A stretch of DNA of 64,000 nucleotides from Candidatus Poribacteria bacterium (lineage in GTDB: Bacteria > Poribacteria > WGA-4E > WGA-3G): the NCBI GenBank assembly GCA_003635255.1, contig PYJC01000106.1:1-64000 (forward strand), in the 5' to 3' direction. Position numbers and translations under genes: made by a program. The notes beneath the pieces are model-generated. The model did no database searches. It had not been told where the DNA came from and saw only the letters and a list, made by a program, of their open reading frames with translations. Of this stretch, positions 1 to 9,000 are shown piece after piece; positions within the stretch are counted from its first letter, which is position 1; every line of letters starts with the position of its first letter.

Positions 1-213
1 ACGTTTCTGTTTCGACTTTTCTGTTTTCACAGCAATCGGTAAACGCGTCGCAATTTCATTGATACGAAAGGTTTTCGCTGTGCACACGGCGATGATCGCT
101 AAGAAAAGGTTTCGGAAACTCGGTTTTTTCAGACTAATGGACTTGAAGATTTCTCGAAAATGCGTTATCATAGTTTTCGGATTTGCCCGGTTCGGGGCAT
201 ATCTGTTTTTCAT
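1..213 (-). CDS. Transposase, N-terminal fragment (runs off left edge)
   Basis: Reading the minus strand from the ATG at 213 gives an open frame of 71 codons to the window edge. It begins MKNRYAPNRANPK and continues through a segment with RINEIATRLP and KTEKSKQKR. This N-terminal pattern (basic start, then a short helix followed by a Lys/Gln/Arg-rich stretch) is what I know from IS4/IS701-like DDE transposases. The catalytic part would lie left of the window. A strong ribosome binding site, AAGGAGG, sits at about 219-226. The family assignment rests on N-terminal resemblance only. The plus-strand open frame at 59-340 overlaps it and looks like a shadow. Confidence 0.6.
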   Translation of the reverse strand, partial: MKNRYAPNRANPKTMITHFREIFKSISLKKPSFRNLFLAIIAVCTAKTFRINEIATRLPIAVKTEKSKQKR

Positions 214-275
214 AAAATACCTCCTTACATTTTTATCAGTCGCTGATAAATATTGGGTCGTAAGGAGGTATTTTA
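213..275. repeat. Nested inverted repeat over the transposase ribosome binding site
   Basis: Perfect 16-bp arms lie at 213-228 and 260-275 (TAAAATACCTCCTTAC and its reverse complement). Inside them is a second perfect 8-bp stem, 232-239 with 243-250, around a TCG loop. The left outer arm contains the Shine-Dalgarno sequence and touches the start codon of the minus-strand transposase. A transcript entering from upstream would therefore fold the binding site into a hairpin. In IS10 and IS50 such structures block translation from read-through transcripts; applying that here is inference. The repeat could also be part of the element's end. Confidence 0.75.
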
Positions 276-379
276 CTATAATTCCACTGCCTTTCCCATA
301 CATTTTCAGTCAAATACCTGCTAACACAACGCTTCTCTAAAAAATGGGGGTAGGTGAGGGGTTATTATAGGAGGAATTT

Positions 380-1378
380 ATGAATATGAAATGCATGCGA
401 TCTTATATAGTATTAGGGATGGTGTTTTTGCTAAGTAGCGGTCTGCTCATCCACGGTGGTTGGGCAGATGATCAAGACATCCTCTCTTTTGTTTCTAAAA
501 AAGGTGAAGACAGTCCTATCATTCTCATGAATACCCAAGGCGCGATCCTCGAAAGGTTGGCAACAGATCCGGGAAAGCCATCCGAATTTACTTGGTCTCC
601 CAATGGACGTTCGATTGTCTATGACTCCTGGCACGGTGGAAATTTTGATATTTATGTGATGGATGTGGAAACAAATACACACCGTCAGTTGACTTTTGAT
701 GGTATCAGGGATCAGCAGCCTGTGTGGTCTCCGAATGGGAAATGGATTGCATTCATCTCGGACCGTGCGGGGGGCGAGACTATCTACAGAATGGATGTCA
801 ATGGAGAGAATGTGAAGCAACTCACAAACAAGAAAGATTGCCGCAAACCGGCTTGGTCGCCAGATAGCCAATGGATTGCCTTTAGTTCAGAACACTCTCT
901 TTACGTGATGGATGCTGGCGGTAGAAGGTTGAGGGAACTCACATGGACTAAGCGCTTCTCCGAATGTTCATGGTCACCCGATGGCAAACAGATCGCTTTT
1001 ACCTCAAGTGCCCCTAATGGGCGCACGGAAGTTTTCAGCATTGACGTAAATGGAAAGAACCGCCGCCAACTCACGCAGTCGGACCAACTGTCAATCATTT
1101 GGGACCCTGTGTGGTCACCGAGTGGAGAATGGATCGCCTATATCGTGGGTCAGATCCCATTCGGAGGTGCGGGGGCAAATCAAATCAAGACTAACGGAGT
1201 CGTCAGTATTGTTAATACAGTAAACGGTGCGGGTGGGAAACCGATTGAGGCAACAAAAGGATTGCCAAAGCAGTCTCTCCAGTGGGTACCCAAACAACTT
1301 CTCTCCGTATCGCCAAATGCAGAGAAGCAGACGACCTTGTGGGGTAGGCTCAAGCAAGCGGAAAATGCTGCCAAGTAG
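380..1378 (+). CDS. Exported PD40/TolB-like beta-propeller protein with WG-tail (paralogue 1)
   Basis: The 332-residue protein has a Sec signal peptide (basic start, hydrophobic stretch, cleavage probably after GGWA near residue 29). PD40-type repeats follow, marked by recurring WSPNGKWIAF and WSPDGKQIAF motifs, as in the TolB C-terminal propeller. It lacks the TolB N-terminal domain, so it is not TolB itself. The C-terminus ends in SPNAEKQTTLWGRLK plus seven residues, the tail shared with six other exported proteins here. The start is supported by TAGGAGGAATTT just upstream. It is the first of four related propeller genes on this strand. The ligand and final location are unknown; an extracytoplasmic binding or scaffolding role is inferred. 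Confidence 0.85.
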   Translation: MNMKCMRSYIVLGMVFLLSSGLLIHGGWADDQDILSFVSKKGEDSPIILMNTQGAILERLATDPGKPSEFTWSPNGRSIVYDSWHGGNFDIYVMDVETNTHRQLTFDGIRDQQPVWSPNGKWIAFISDRAGGETIYRMDVNGENVKQLTNKKDCRKPAWSPDSQWIAFSSEHSLYVMDAGGRRLRELTWTKRFSECSWSPDGKQIAFTSSAPNGRTEVFSIDVNGKNRRQLTQSDQLSIIWDPVWSPSGEWIAYIVGQIPFGGAGANQIKTNGVVSIVNTVNGAGGKPIEATKGLPKQSLQWVPKQLLSVSPNAEKQTTLWGRLKQAENAAK

Positions 1379-1609
1379 TTGCTGTATATCGAAGAAATTT
1401 GTTGTAACTTCCATGGATCTCTTGTATTTTATAGTAGATTCTGTAATTACTTATACACTCAGCATCGGTGCCGTTAGGAATGCAGATCGCAAGAAACCCC
1501 CCTTTATTCCCCCCTTATCAGGGGGCAGGGGGCAGATGAGTACACCGCAAAACCGCACCATAAGCGGTCAATTTTACAAAAAACAACCCTCTCGGACCCG
1601 AGACCGGTA

Positions 1610-1630
1610 GGTTCGGTTTCTAACCGAACC
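1610..1630. repeat. Perfect 9-bp hairpin
   Basis: GGTTCGGTT at 1610-1618 pairs with AACCGAACC at 1622-1630 around the loop TCT. No T-run follows on either strand, so it is not an obvious intrinsic terminator. It belongs to a set of short perfect intergenic hairpins with differing stems found elsewhere in the window (9036, 47174, 49051, 55510, 58315). Confidence 0.7.
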
Positions 1631-1672
1631 GGATTTTACACAGAGACCGTGAAACCTTCAAAACCCTCTTCA

Positions 1673-1748
1673 GTCGCGTAGCGACGAAATGTTTATAGCA
1701 GCGGTATCAAACAAGGATCCAAGCCCCGTAGGGGCGATATGTTTATAA
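1673..1748. repeat. Two hairpin repeats with different stems but conserved loop and tail
   Basis: Copy 1 (1673-1697) is GTCGC-GTA-GCGAC followed by GAAATGTTTATA. Copy 2 (1723-1747) is GCCCC-GTA-GGGGC followed by GATATGTTTATA. The stems differ at three positions per arm but each remains perfectly self-complementary. The GTA loop and the 12-base tail are nearly identical. The two copies start exactly 50 bp apart. Confidence 0.75.
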
Positions 1749-1903
1749 TAACTGTTCTAAAATACCGTGAAAACTCCCTAAATTGACACCTATGGCGCGG
1801 TGTTTTTGCTGGGGTGTTTCTTCTAGGAAACGGTACCTACCAGCGGAAACCGAAAGTATGTATTTATTTTTAAAATTTACGATAACCTGTTAAGGAGTAC
1901 ATA

Positions 1904-2731
1904 ATGAGATTTGCTATCTGGACGATTATTGGATATGCGCTCTTTTTAGGAACGCTATCTGTCTCCGCTGGGACGTTCTTTGAGACATTTGATAACTTTA
2001 ACTTAAAGGATTGGGAAGAAGTTACCGAGCGGAATGCTCCCGTTGGCGAATGGCGGGGTATCAATGGTGTGCTGCACGCAGAAAGCAAAGATGACGCGAT
2101 CCGAATGCTCGTTATAAAAGATGCAGCGTGGCACGATTACGAAGTAGCGTTAGATGTCATGCCACTTGACAGACAGGGACGTGGACACATTGTGCTGGCT
2201 GCACGCGTCAATCAGACGCATGCGATTGTTTTTGCGATTGGCAATATCTTCTGGAATGCGCCTTCACCCATAGTTTCAGGTTTCATTTTTAAATTGAACA
2301 CCGGAAGAAGAGTAGGACTCCCACTGATACTTGTGAAAATACAAGATTTGTTCAACGGACGCCCGCAGGGTGAAATTGTGGATGAGCTTTTGCGGGTTGG
2401 TGTGGTTACAGATATATGTACAACAGTTTGGCCGCATCCGTTTCTTGAAAGAGGAAAGTGGACCCAGTTAGAGCTGCGTGTCGTCGATAAAAGTTTTATG
2501 TTCTCGGTTAACGGAGAAGTGGTTTTATATCTCACCTGTCTCTTTGACACCTTCGCTTTCTTGGAGGAAGACCTTAATGTTGGGAGTGTCGGTTTCGGTG
2601 TTGCAGGCTATACTGCTCGGTTTGACAACCTCAAAATCACCGGCGAAGATGTGCCGAATCACGGCAATTTGTCGGTTCAACCCCAAGGCAAATTGGCAAT
2701 GACATGGGGTCAAATCAAGTCAGAGCAGTGA
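1904..2731 (+). CDS. Exported LamG/DUF1080-like protein with WG-tail
   Basis: The 275-residue protein has a Sec signal peptide (MRFAIWTIIGYALFLGTLSV, then SAG). The body looks like a concanavalin-type jelly roll of the 3-keto-disaccharide hydrolase (DUF1080) or LamG type: an FDNFNLKDWEEV start, a middle GKWTQLELRVVDKSF segment and a closing ARFDNLKITG strand. I see no catalytic signature, so carbohydrate binding is the safer guess. It ends with VQPQGKLAMTWGQIK and three further residues, the same tail as the neighbouring propeller proteins despite the unrelated fold. AAGGAG precedes the ATG at good spacing. It sits between propeller paralogues 1 and 2, 19 bp before the next gene. Confidence 0.8.
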   Translation: MRFAIWTIIGYALFLGTLSVSAGTFFETFDNFNLKDWEEVTERNAPVGEWRGINGVLHAESKDDAIRMLVIKDAAWHDYEVALDVMPLDRQGRGHIVLAARVNQTHAIVFAIGNIFWNAPSPIVSGFIFKLNTGRRVGLPLILVKIQDLFNGRPQGEIVDELLRVGVVTDICTTVWPHPFLERGKWTQLELRVVDKSFMFSVNGEVVLYLTCLFDTFAFLEEDLNVGSVGFGVAGYTARFDNLKITGEDVPNHGNLSVQPQGKLAMTWGQIKSEQ

Positions 2732-2750
2732 GAAAAATAAAAAAATAGTA

Positions 2751-3719
2751 ATGCGGTTTACACTATTTTTTTTCATTTTCAGTCTAATACTGTTGTGTGG
2801 CGATATTTGTCCTGTCTTTAGCAAAGCACCGGACACAGCGAAAATAGCGTTTAGTTCTTTCCGTGATGGCAATGTAGAGGTCTACCTCATGAATCCAGAT
2901 GGGAGTGAACAGGTGAATTTGACGCACCATCGAGCAGAGGATATTGATCCTGTTTGGTCCCCCACAGGTGAACACATCCTCTTCGTCTCAGATCGCATTC
3001 GGGTTAGCGACTTATATCTCATGGAACCCGATGGTTCAAATGTCAGGCGGGTTTTCAGGAAGGTAGCACAGAGGGAACACCCAACATGGTCTCCTGATGG
3101 CAGAAGGATTGCTTATGAACGCGTTGAATTTGATGAGAGTTGGATCTATATTGCTAACATAGATGGGACAAATGAAGAACGAATAATCCTTGGTCGTGAC
3201 CCTGCGTGGTCTCCTGATGGCACCGAAATAGCGTTTTTTACCGGACTCGCTGGGCACACCCGAATTTGGCTTTTCAATCTCCACACGCGGCAACAAAAAT
3301 CACTGCTTCCTGACAATGCAATCCAGTGGATGTGGTATCCCGCATGGTCGCCTTCCGGGGATAAACTTGCTTTTGCTTGGCTAAATCACTTCCCATTTAT
3401 CGGTTTTGTTGAGCGTCAGACGATCTATATTGTGAATCGTGATGGTACAGGCATTGAGCAGATTGTTGATGAAGCCGGTCCGAGAGCAAACGAGCCAGCG
3501 TGGTCCCCAAGTGGAGACATGCTGCTTTATTCCCAGCGTCTTGAAAACAATCGTTCCCAAATCTTCAAAATCGCTTTGGTTGGCGGGGACCCAGTGCAAC
3601 TGACACATATTGATTGGAATTATGGAGGCGATTGGTTCGATCCAGCGTATGCGTTACCCGTCTCACCACAGTCGCAGTTGCTAACAACGGTATGGGGAGA
3701 AGTGAAGAAGAAAAACTGA
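2751..3719 (+). CDS. Exported PD40/TolB-like beta-propeller protein with WG-tail (paralogue 2)
   Basis: This 322-residue protein has a signal peptide followed by KAPDTAKIAFSSFRDGN, the first PD40 blade. About six blades with WSPTGEHILF and WSPDGRRIAY motifs follow. The tail VSPQSQLLTTVWGEVK plus KKN closes the protein. It is closest to the next gene (shared KIxFxSxRxGxxEVYxM start and DWFDPAYALPVSPQ before the tail), which suggests a recent tandem duplication. The ribosome binding site is weak (A-rich spacer), fitting translation as a downstream member of an operon with the LamG-like gene 19 bp upstream. It is exported; function unknown. Confidence 0.85.
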   Translation: MRFTLFFFIFSLILLCGDICPVFSKAPDTAKIAFSSFRDGNVEVYLMNPDGSEQVNLTHHRAEDIDPVWSPTGEHILFVSDRIRVSDLYLMEPDGSNVRRVFRKVAQREHPTWSPDGRRIAYERVEFDESWIYIANIDGTNEERIILGRDPAWSPDGTEIAFFTGLAGHTRIWLFNLHTRQQKSLLPDNAIQWMWYPAWSPSGDKLAFAWLNHFPFIGFVERQTIYIVNRDGTGIEQIVDEAGPRANEPAWSPSGDMLLYSQRLENNRSQIFKIALVGGDPVQLTHIDWNYGGDWFDPAYALPVSPQSQLLTTVWGEVKKKN

Positions 3720-3741
3720 AGTCGTTTTTTCGGAGGCATCT

Positions 3742-4749
3742 ATGAGACGATATAAGTGTTTATCTGTCTTATGTGTATTAAGTGTGGTCCTATTATACAC
3801 AAACGTTTGCGATGTCCGCGCAAAAGTGCCTGAGACTGCCAAAATTGTGTTTACCTCCATACGAAATGGCGATCGCGAAGTCTATATTATGGATGCTAAC
3901 GGACAAAACAAAACCAACCTTACCGAACACCCAGGAGATGATATTCAACCTACTTGGTCACCGACAGGTGAACGCATCCTTTTTGTGTCAAACCGAGAAG
4001 GCAAGCACGACCTATATCTAATGAAACCAGATGGAAGTGATATCAAGCGTGTATTTGAAGAAAAGTCTCACCGTGTCGCCCCGATCTGGTCGCCAGATGG
4101 GAAACGGATTGCCTACGTCCACAACGGACTTCAACGGACGCTAAATATTGCTACAAAAGATGGGAAAGATCTTGAGGTGTTGACAACTGTAGACGATCTT
4201 CTCTATGTCAATCTTGCTTGGTCTCCGGACGGTACACAGATCGCCTTTGATAATATCGTCCGGACGAGTAGAACACATATTGTTAATTTACAGACGCGAA
4301 CGGTGGAGCCGCTACTTCCAGAACTTCACTTTGTAATACTCAACGTCGAGTGGTCTCCGGATGGGAAACAACTTGCGTTCGCTGGCGTGAGGTGCGTTGA
4401 GAACCAAGCGTGTCGTTTTAAAGGCTTTGATGATCTAACAGTGTATGTTGTTAATACGGATGGTACGGGTTTGAAACAGGTGGTCGCTAAAGAGGATTTC
4501 GGTGCTGACAATCCAGTGTGGTCTCCACAAGGGAATGCCTTGCTTTATCAACGAAAAGTTAAAGTTATTCTCGGAAATTTCAAGGAGACACAACTCTTCA
4601 GACACATATTCGGTCGTGATAAGCCGAAACAACTGACTGGCATCAGTCGAAATTTTTATGCGGATTGGTTTGATCCGGCGTATGCATTGCCCGTCTCACC
4701 ACAACCAAAGTTGCTCACCACACAGTGGGGAGAAATCAAAAAGGAATAG
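3742..4749 (+). CDS. Exported PD40/TolB-like beta-propeller protein with WG-tail (paralogue 3)
   Basis: The 335-residue protein has a signal peptide (ending near VCDVRAK), then PD40 blades such as WSPTGERILF, WSPDGKRIAY and WSPDGKQLAF. It has a small insertion with two cysteines (GVRCVENQACRFKG, about residues 213-226) absent from its neighbours, which could form a disulfide outside the cytoplasm. The tail is VSPQPKLLTTQWGEIK plus KE. CGGAGG lies just upstream of the ATG. The gene starts 22 bp after paralogue 2 and is probably co-transcribed with it. Confidence 0.85.
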   Translation: MRRYKCLSVLCVLSVVLLYTNVCDVRAKVPETAKIVFTSIRNGDREVYIMDANGQNKTNLTEHPGDDIQPTWSPTGERILFVSNREGKHDLYLMKPDGSDIKRVFEEKSHRVAPIWSPDGKRIAYVHNGLQRTLNIATKDGKDLEVLTTVDDLLYVNLAWSPDGTQIAFDNIVRTSRTHIVNLQTRTVEPLLPELHFVILNVEWSPDGKQLAFAGVRCVENQACRFKGFDDLTVYVVNTDGTGLKQVVAKEDFGADNPVWSPQGNALLYQRKVKVILGNFKETQLFRHIFGRDKPKQLTGISRNFYADWFDPAYALPVSPQPKLLTTQWGEIKKE

Positions 4750-4800
4750 ACTCTTACTGCTTACATTTTTAGGAAACCGAGCAAAGAGGAATTCGTCAAG

Positions 4801-5841
4801 ATGAAACACGCATTGCGTTATACGGTATTATGGGGTATGTTGATTCTATTGTTGGGGAATGTCCAAGCGGCTGGAACCGGAACACTCTCTTTTTCCTCCA
4901 GCCCCCGGAGCCCTGACCTCTATCTCGTAGATAGTACAGGGCAGAATCTTCGGAGACTTGTAACCGATAAGATAAATAAACATTCACCCACTTGGTCGCC
5001 GGATGGACGTTTTTTTGCATATCAATCTAAAGACGATGGGGATCCTGATATCTATGTGATGGATGTCAGAAACAAGACATCCCGCCAATTGACAAACCAT
5101 CCCGATAGGGACCTATCGCCTGTGTGGTCCCCGAATGGCAAATGGATTGCCTTTGTCTCTGACCGAACCGGTGATCTGGATATCTATAGAATAGATGTAG
5201 ACGGTTCAAATCTAATACGATTGACAAAATGGGGCGATAATAAATACCCTGCCTGGTCACCAGACAGTCAATGGATTGCTTTTATCTCTTCTCGAAATGA
5301 AAAGAAGTTTCTCTCTGTAATGAATGCTGATGGAAATAAGTTAAGACAACTCGGAGACGCATCTTTCAAGTGGGGTGGATGTACTTGGTCCCCTGATGGA
5401 ACACAGATTGCGTTTGCTGCTTGGGATCCTGAAGTAGAAGGGATAAACATCTTCATCGTTGACACGGATGGAAAAAACAAGCACCATCTAACCCGAGAAG
5501 AACCAAAGGATCTTCTCTTCGATCCAAAAGTACCACTCGCTTATCAACCTGCATGGTCACCTGATGGTCATTGCATTGCCTATATTTTGGAATATCTACG
5601 TGTACCTAAACCCGAAAATCCCCAAAAAGTCCAAAAAGATAGAAAGGTCATCTTCCCTCTGGTTCCTCGGGACGGTGTTATCTGCGTCACAAACGCCGTA
5701 GATGGAGGTACGGGAAAACCTCTTCTGATAACAAAAGAGTTGTCATCCGATTTATCTCCTGCGTGGGTGCCGGAACCCTTTTTCCCAGTTTCGCCGCGAT
5801 CGCAGTTATTATCAACACAGTGGGGACAACTGAAAAAATAG
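4801..5841 (+). CDS. Exported PD40/TolB-like beta-propeller protein with WG-tail (paralogue 4)
   Basis: The 346-residue protein has a signal peptide ending near VQAAG, then PD40 blades with WSPDGRFFAY, WSPNGKWIAF and WSPDSQWIAF. Its blades resemble paralogue 1 (380-1378) more than 2 and 3; both have a DIYVMDV segment, an INAVDGGTGKP-like segment and WVP before the tail. The C-terminus is VSPRSQLLSTQWGQLK plus K. AAGAGG is about 10 bases before the ATG. It is the last tail-bearing gene of this cluster; the sigma-factor gene follows after 178 bp. Confidence 0.85.
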   Translation: MKHALRYTVLWGMLILLLGNVQAAGTGTLSFSSSPRSPDLYLVDSTGQNLRRLVTDKINKHSPTWSPDGRFFAYQSKDDGDPDIYVMDVRNKTSRQLTNHPDRDLSPVWSPNGKWIAFVSDRTGDLDIYRIDVDGSNLIRLTKWGDNKYPAWSPDSQWIAFISSRNEKKFLSVMNADGNKLRQLGDASFKWGGCTWSPDGTQIAFAAWDPEVEGINIFIVDTDGKNKHHLTREEPKDLLFDPKVPLAYQPAWSPDGHCIAYILEYLRVPKPENPQKVQKDRKVIFPLVPRDGVICVTNAVDGGTGKPLLITKELSSDLSPAWVPEPFFPVSPRSQLLSTQWGQLKK

Positions 5842-5920
5842 TTGTTTTTTTACATTTAAAAAACACTTCTAAGCGATCCGATCCTGCATGGAATTTGCCA
5901 AAATTCTACGGGTATCGGAT

Positions 5921-5966
5921 TTTTTTTCAAGATATGCACCTTTTTGCCCTCAAAATTGTATCATTA
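5921..5966 (+). promoter_or_regulatory. Promoter-like element upstream of the sigma gene (copy 1)
   Basis: A 46-bp stretch (T-run, then ATGCACCTTTTTGCCCTC and AAAATTGTATCATTA) is repeated nearly exactly at 9113-9157, where it precedes the first lipoprotein gene. TGCACC (5935-5940) and TATCAT (5959-5964) are 18 bp apart in both copies, a spacing compatible with a promoter. Conserved repetition in front of a sigma gene and a neighbouring gene suggests autoregulation by that sigma factor; this is inference. Confidence 0.5.
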
Positions 5967-6019
5967 ATAATTTGAATGTAAACACAATCACGTTTATGCG
6001 TGAGTCATGGGGAATTCTT

Positions 6020-9000
6020 ATGGTGGAAAACGATGTTCAACTGATTCACAGAATTTTATCGGGTGATGAAGAGGCATTCAGTGCTTTGGTGCGAAAGTAC
6101 CAAAAGAGCGTTCACGCGCTTGCGTGGCGAAAAATTGGCGATTTTCACATCGCTGAAGAGATTGCCCAAGATGCTTTTCTCCAAGCATACAAGAACCTCG
6201 CGACGCTGAGGAATCCCAGTCAGTTTGCTGGATGGCTTTATGTGATTGCCAATAACCTTTGCAAGCGGTGGCATCAAAGCAACAAACCTGTGATGCAATC
6301 CCTGGAGGCCACATCTGTAGCAGAGGTAGGGAGATCTTCTTATAAACGTTACGTATCGGAGCAACGGGAGGCGGAAGCCGTGGAACATCGCTACGAAATC
6401 GTCAAAGAACTGCTGGAAAAACTGCCGGAGAGTGAACGCACTGTGGTGACACTCCACTATCTCGGTGAAATGACAGTGAAAGAGATTGGCAACTTCTTGG
6501 GGGTCTCCGTGAATACAATTAAGAGTCGGATTCGCCGGGCACGGGAGCGTTTACAAGCCGAAGAGCATCTAATTAGCGAAACGCTCGGAAGCGTCCAGAT
6601 GCCTGCCGATTTCATTGAGGGTATTATGCGGCAAGTTGCCGACATCAAACCAGCACCCCCTCAGGTAGGGAAACCGCTGCTACCGTGGGCGGCTTTTGGC
6701 ACAGCTGCCGTCTTCATATTGCTAATGCTCGGTGTCGGGTCTCAATACCTCGCTCGTTTCCAGAGACCTTACAACTTGAACGCCCAATCGGAAACCACTG
6801 TTGAAATCATTGATGCGCCCATTGTCCTTGATACACAGGCGGAACCGGATGTGCGAAACCGAGCCGGACTTTTCGATACCCCGGGTACGGACAGCGGCGC
6901 CGGTGTACAAATTTCAAAGCCGGTTGTGCCGGTTCCGACTGTGCAGATAGAGAAGGAAGTGCCCCCGACGCTGAAGCAGCAGTGGAAACACGCAAATGCA
7001 CCGGGTTTCGGGCCAGTGTTCGGCTTACTCGCCAGCTCAAAAAACGACATCTACGCCGCTTCACACCTCGGTATCTATAGGTTGACACCCGACACCTCTA
7101 CATGGGCGTTCATTAGTCCGGCAGCCGCTGTTAACCTTCCAACCGATTTTAGGGACTACAACACGATACCCATGGCTGAGAGAGGCGACACGCTCTACCT
7201 TGTCTCTGGTGATGAAGTGTTTAGTTCAAGCAATAGCGGAGAGACATGGACATCGCTTGGGGATCGCCCGAAAGGAGCCGCTATGGGATTAGCAATAACC
7301 GATGAAGCCTTCTACCTTGCACTTCGAAATGACGGAATCTTCCGATCCGAAGATAGAGGGAAGCAGTGGACCCTATTGAATGATGAAGTTACAAAGGTAA
7401 AAATCTTTGCCTTGGCTACGCTTGAAAACACAGTGTTTGTCGGGACAAATCAGGGACTCTACCGTATCAAGCCAAGACACGGTTTAGAAAAATTGCCACT
7501 GAATACCACGAATGCTATCCATTCTTTGGCAGTTTCCGAAAATAACCTTTATGTCGGGACAGGACCCGATCTTTTCAATTCTTCTCTAACGAAGGCATCC
7601 GTACAAGAAGCGATAGATAAGAAGCAAAATGTGTGGGAAATTTTCCATTCAGCCGACTTGGGGAATTCGTGGGCTGACATAACACCTAAAATCGAATCAC
7701 CTTTTATAAGGCTATCACCCGGTGTTAAAGTCCTCACTGCTGGAAACACGCTTTTAGCAATCGGATACGTCGGCTTCCATCTCCGATCAATGGATGGTGG
7801 AAAAACATGGTCAGGTGCCGATCAGAAGCCGAGCCCGGTTGCAATTATGAATTCAATACTTTTGAGTATGTTCCCTGCTGTCGGCGTGGACGAAGACACT
7901 GTATTCACGGCGGGAATTTTCGGACTTAATCGTTCAACCGATGCTGGCGAATCGTGGCAGCCTTTTATGACAGGAATGATAGCGACCAGAATATCTAACC
8001 TCATCGCGTTCAAAAACGCTCTCTACGGGAATACCGGCACGAAGATCGCCAAATCCACAGATGGCGGAATGTCGTGGCAAACCTTGCATTTCGATCCTAA
8101 TAAGTTGACATCAATGTGGAAAAAACAATTGATGCACGCTCGCGGGTTCCTGCTCCTTCCAAGACTAACGGTTTCTGATGATGTACTTTACGGCATCACA
8201 TCAATCCCAGGTGTCGAAGATACCGCCTGCATTTTCCATCTCTCTGCGGGTGGCACTGATCTGGTGCTTGTTCAAGGTACCCCGACTTTTAGCGAAAGTC
8301 TCTCTATAGAAATGCCAGGATCTGAACGGCAGGAGGGTGCCGAAGAAAATATAGCGGATGACACCGCGAACGATCCTGAAAAAACGGGTGCGTTGCCAGA
8401 ATCAACTCGCCAGAATACATCGTTTCCTCGTGCGTTTGCGGTCAGCGGCGATGCATTCTATGTGGAATATCAGGGGCGGCTCCTGCGGTGGAGACGCGGC
8501 GAATCCGAATGGTTCGTCGCTGGACTGGTAGACATCGACGCGTCTGCCAAAAATGATGGCACCGATCCCTTCATTCTCGCTGTTTCAGGTGAAACCGTCT
8601 ACGTCGGCAAACGCGACGGTCATCTGTTCCAATCATTTGACGAGGGAAACATGTGGGAAGACGTGACATTAAGGCTGCCTTTTGAATTTGAGCATTTCAA
8701 CGAGATAGTTTTTGACGGTTCAACGGTCTATGTCGCTACGGACGCAGGTGTTTTAACATCAGCGGACGGCAATAACTGGCGCGCGATAACGGATAAAACC
8801 GGGACCCGGACTATTATAGATCGCATCGCTGTCGTTGACACGACGATTTATGGGGCTGGTGATGCCGGGGTCTATCAATTGGATACTCGAGGCAAATGGG
8901 AACAAATCTTACCAGAGGTGCCACACAGTGTCATCTCCGTTGTCATCAATGGTGATAAACTTTATATCGCTACCAAACAGAGCGGGATGTTTCAGGCATC

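Larger units (their letters stand above)
1379..1903. other. 525-bp intergenic region rich in short inverted repeats
   Basis: I see no convincing gene here. The stretch contains a C-run/G-run hairpin (CCCCC at 1509-1514, GGGGG at 1521-1525), a perfect 9-bp hairpin at 1610-1630, and two related hairpin-plus-tail repeats at 1673-1697 and 1723-1747. A segment near 1805-1830 (TTGCTGGGGTGTTTCTTC) loosely resembles repeats at 32374 and 49154. Transcription of the next gene probably starts near the right end of the region, but no strong consensus promoter stands out. Confidence 0.6.

Noticed and set aside
59-340. Plus-strand open frame of 93 codons at the left end
   Set aside because: The opposite strand encodes a transposase-like N-terminus with a strong ribosome binding site; the plus frame has none and resembles no protein.
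1673-1748. CRISPR-like repeat pair
   Set aside because: Only two units, with different stem sequences and no further copies; no cas gene is seen in the window.
5888-6019. Longer start for the sigma-propeller protein
   Set aside because: The added 44 residues are not sigma-like, run through the promoter-like repeat, and have no ribosome binding site; ATG 6020 has one.
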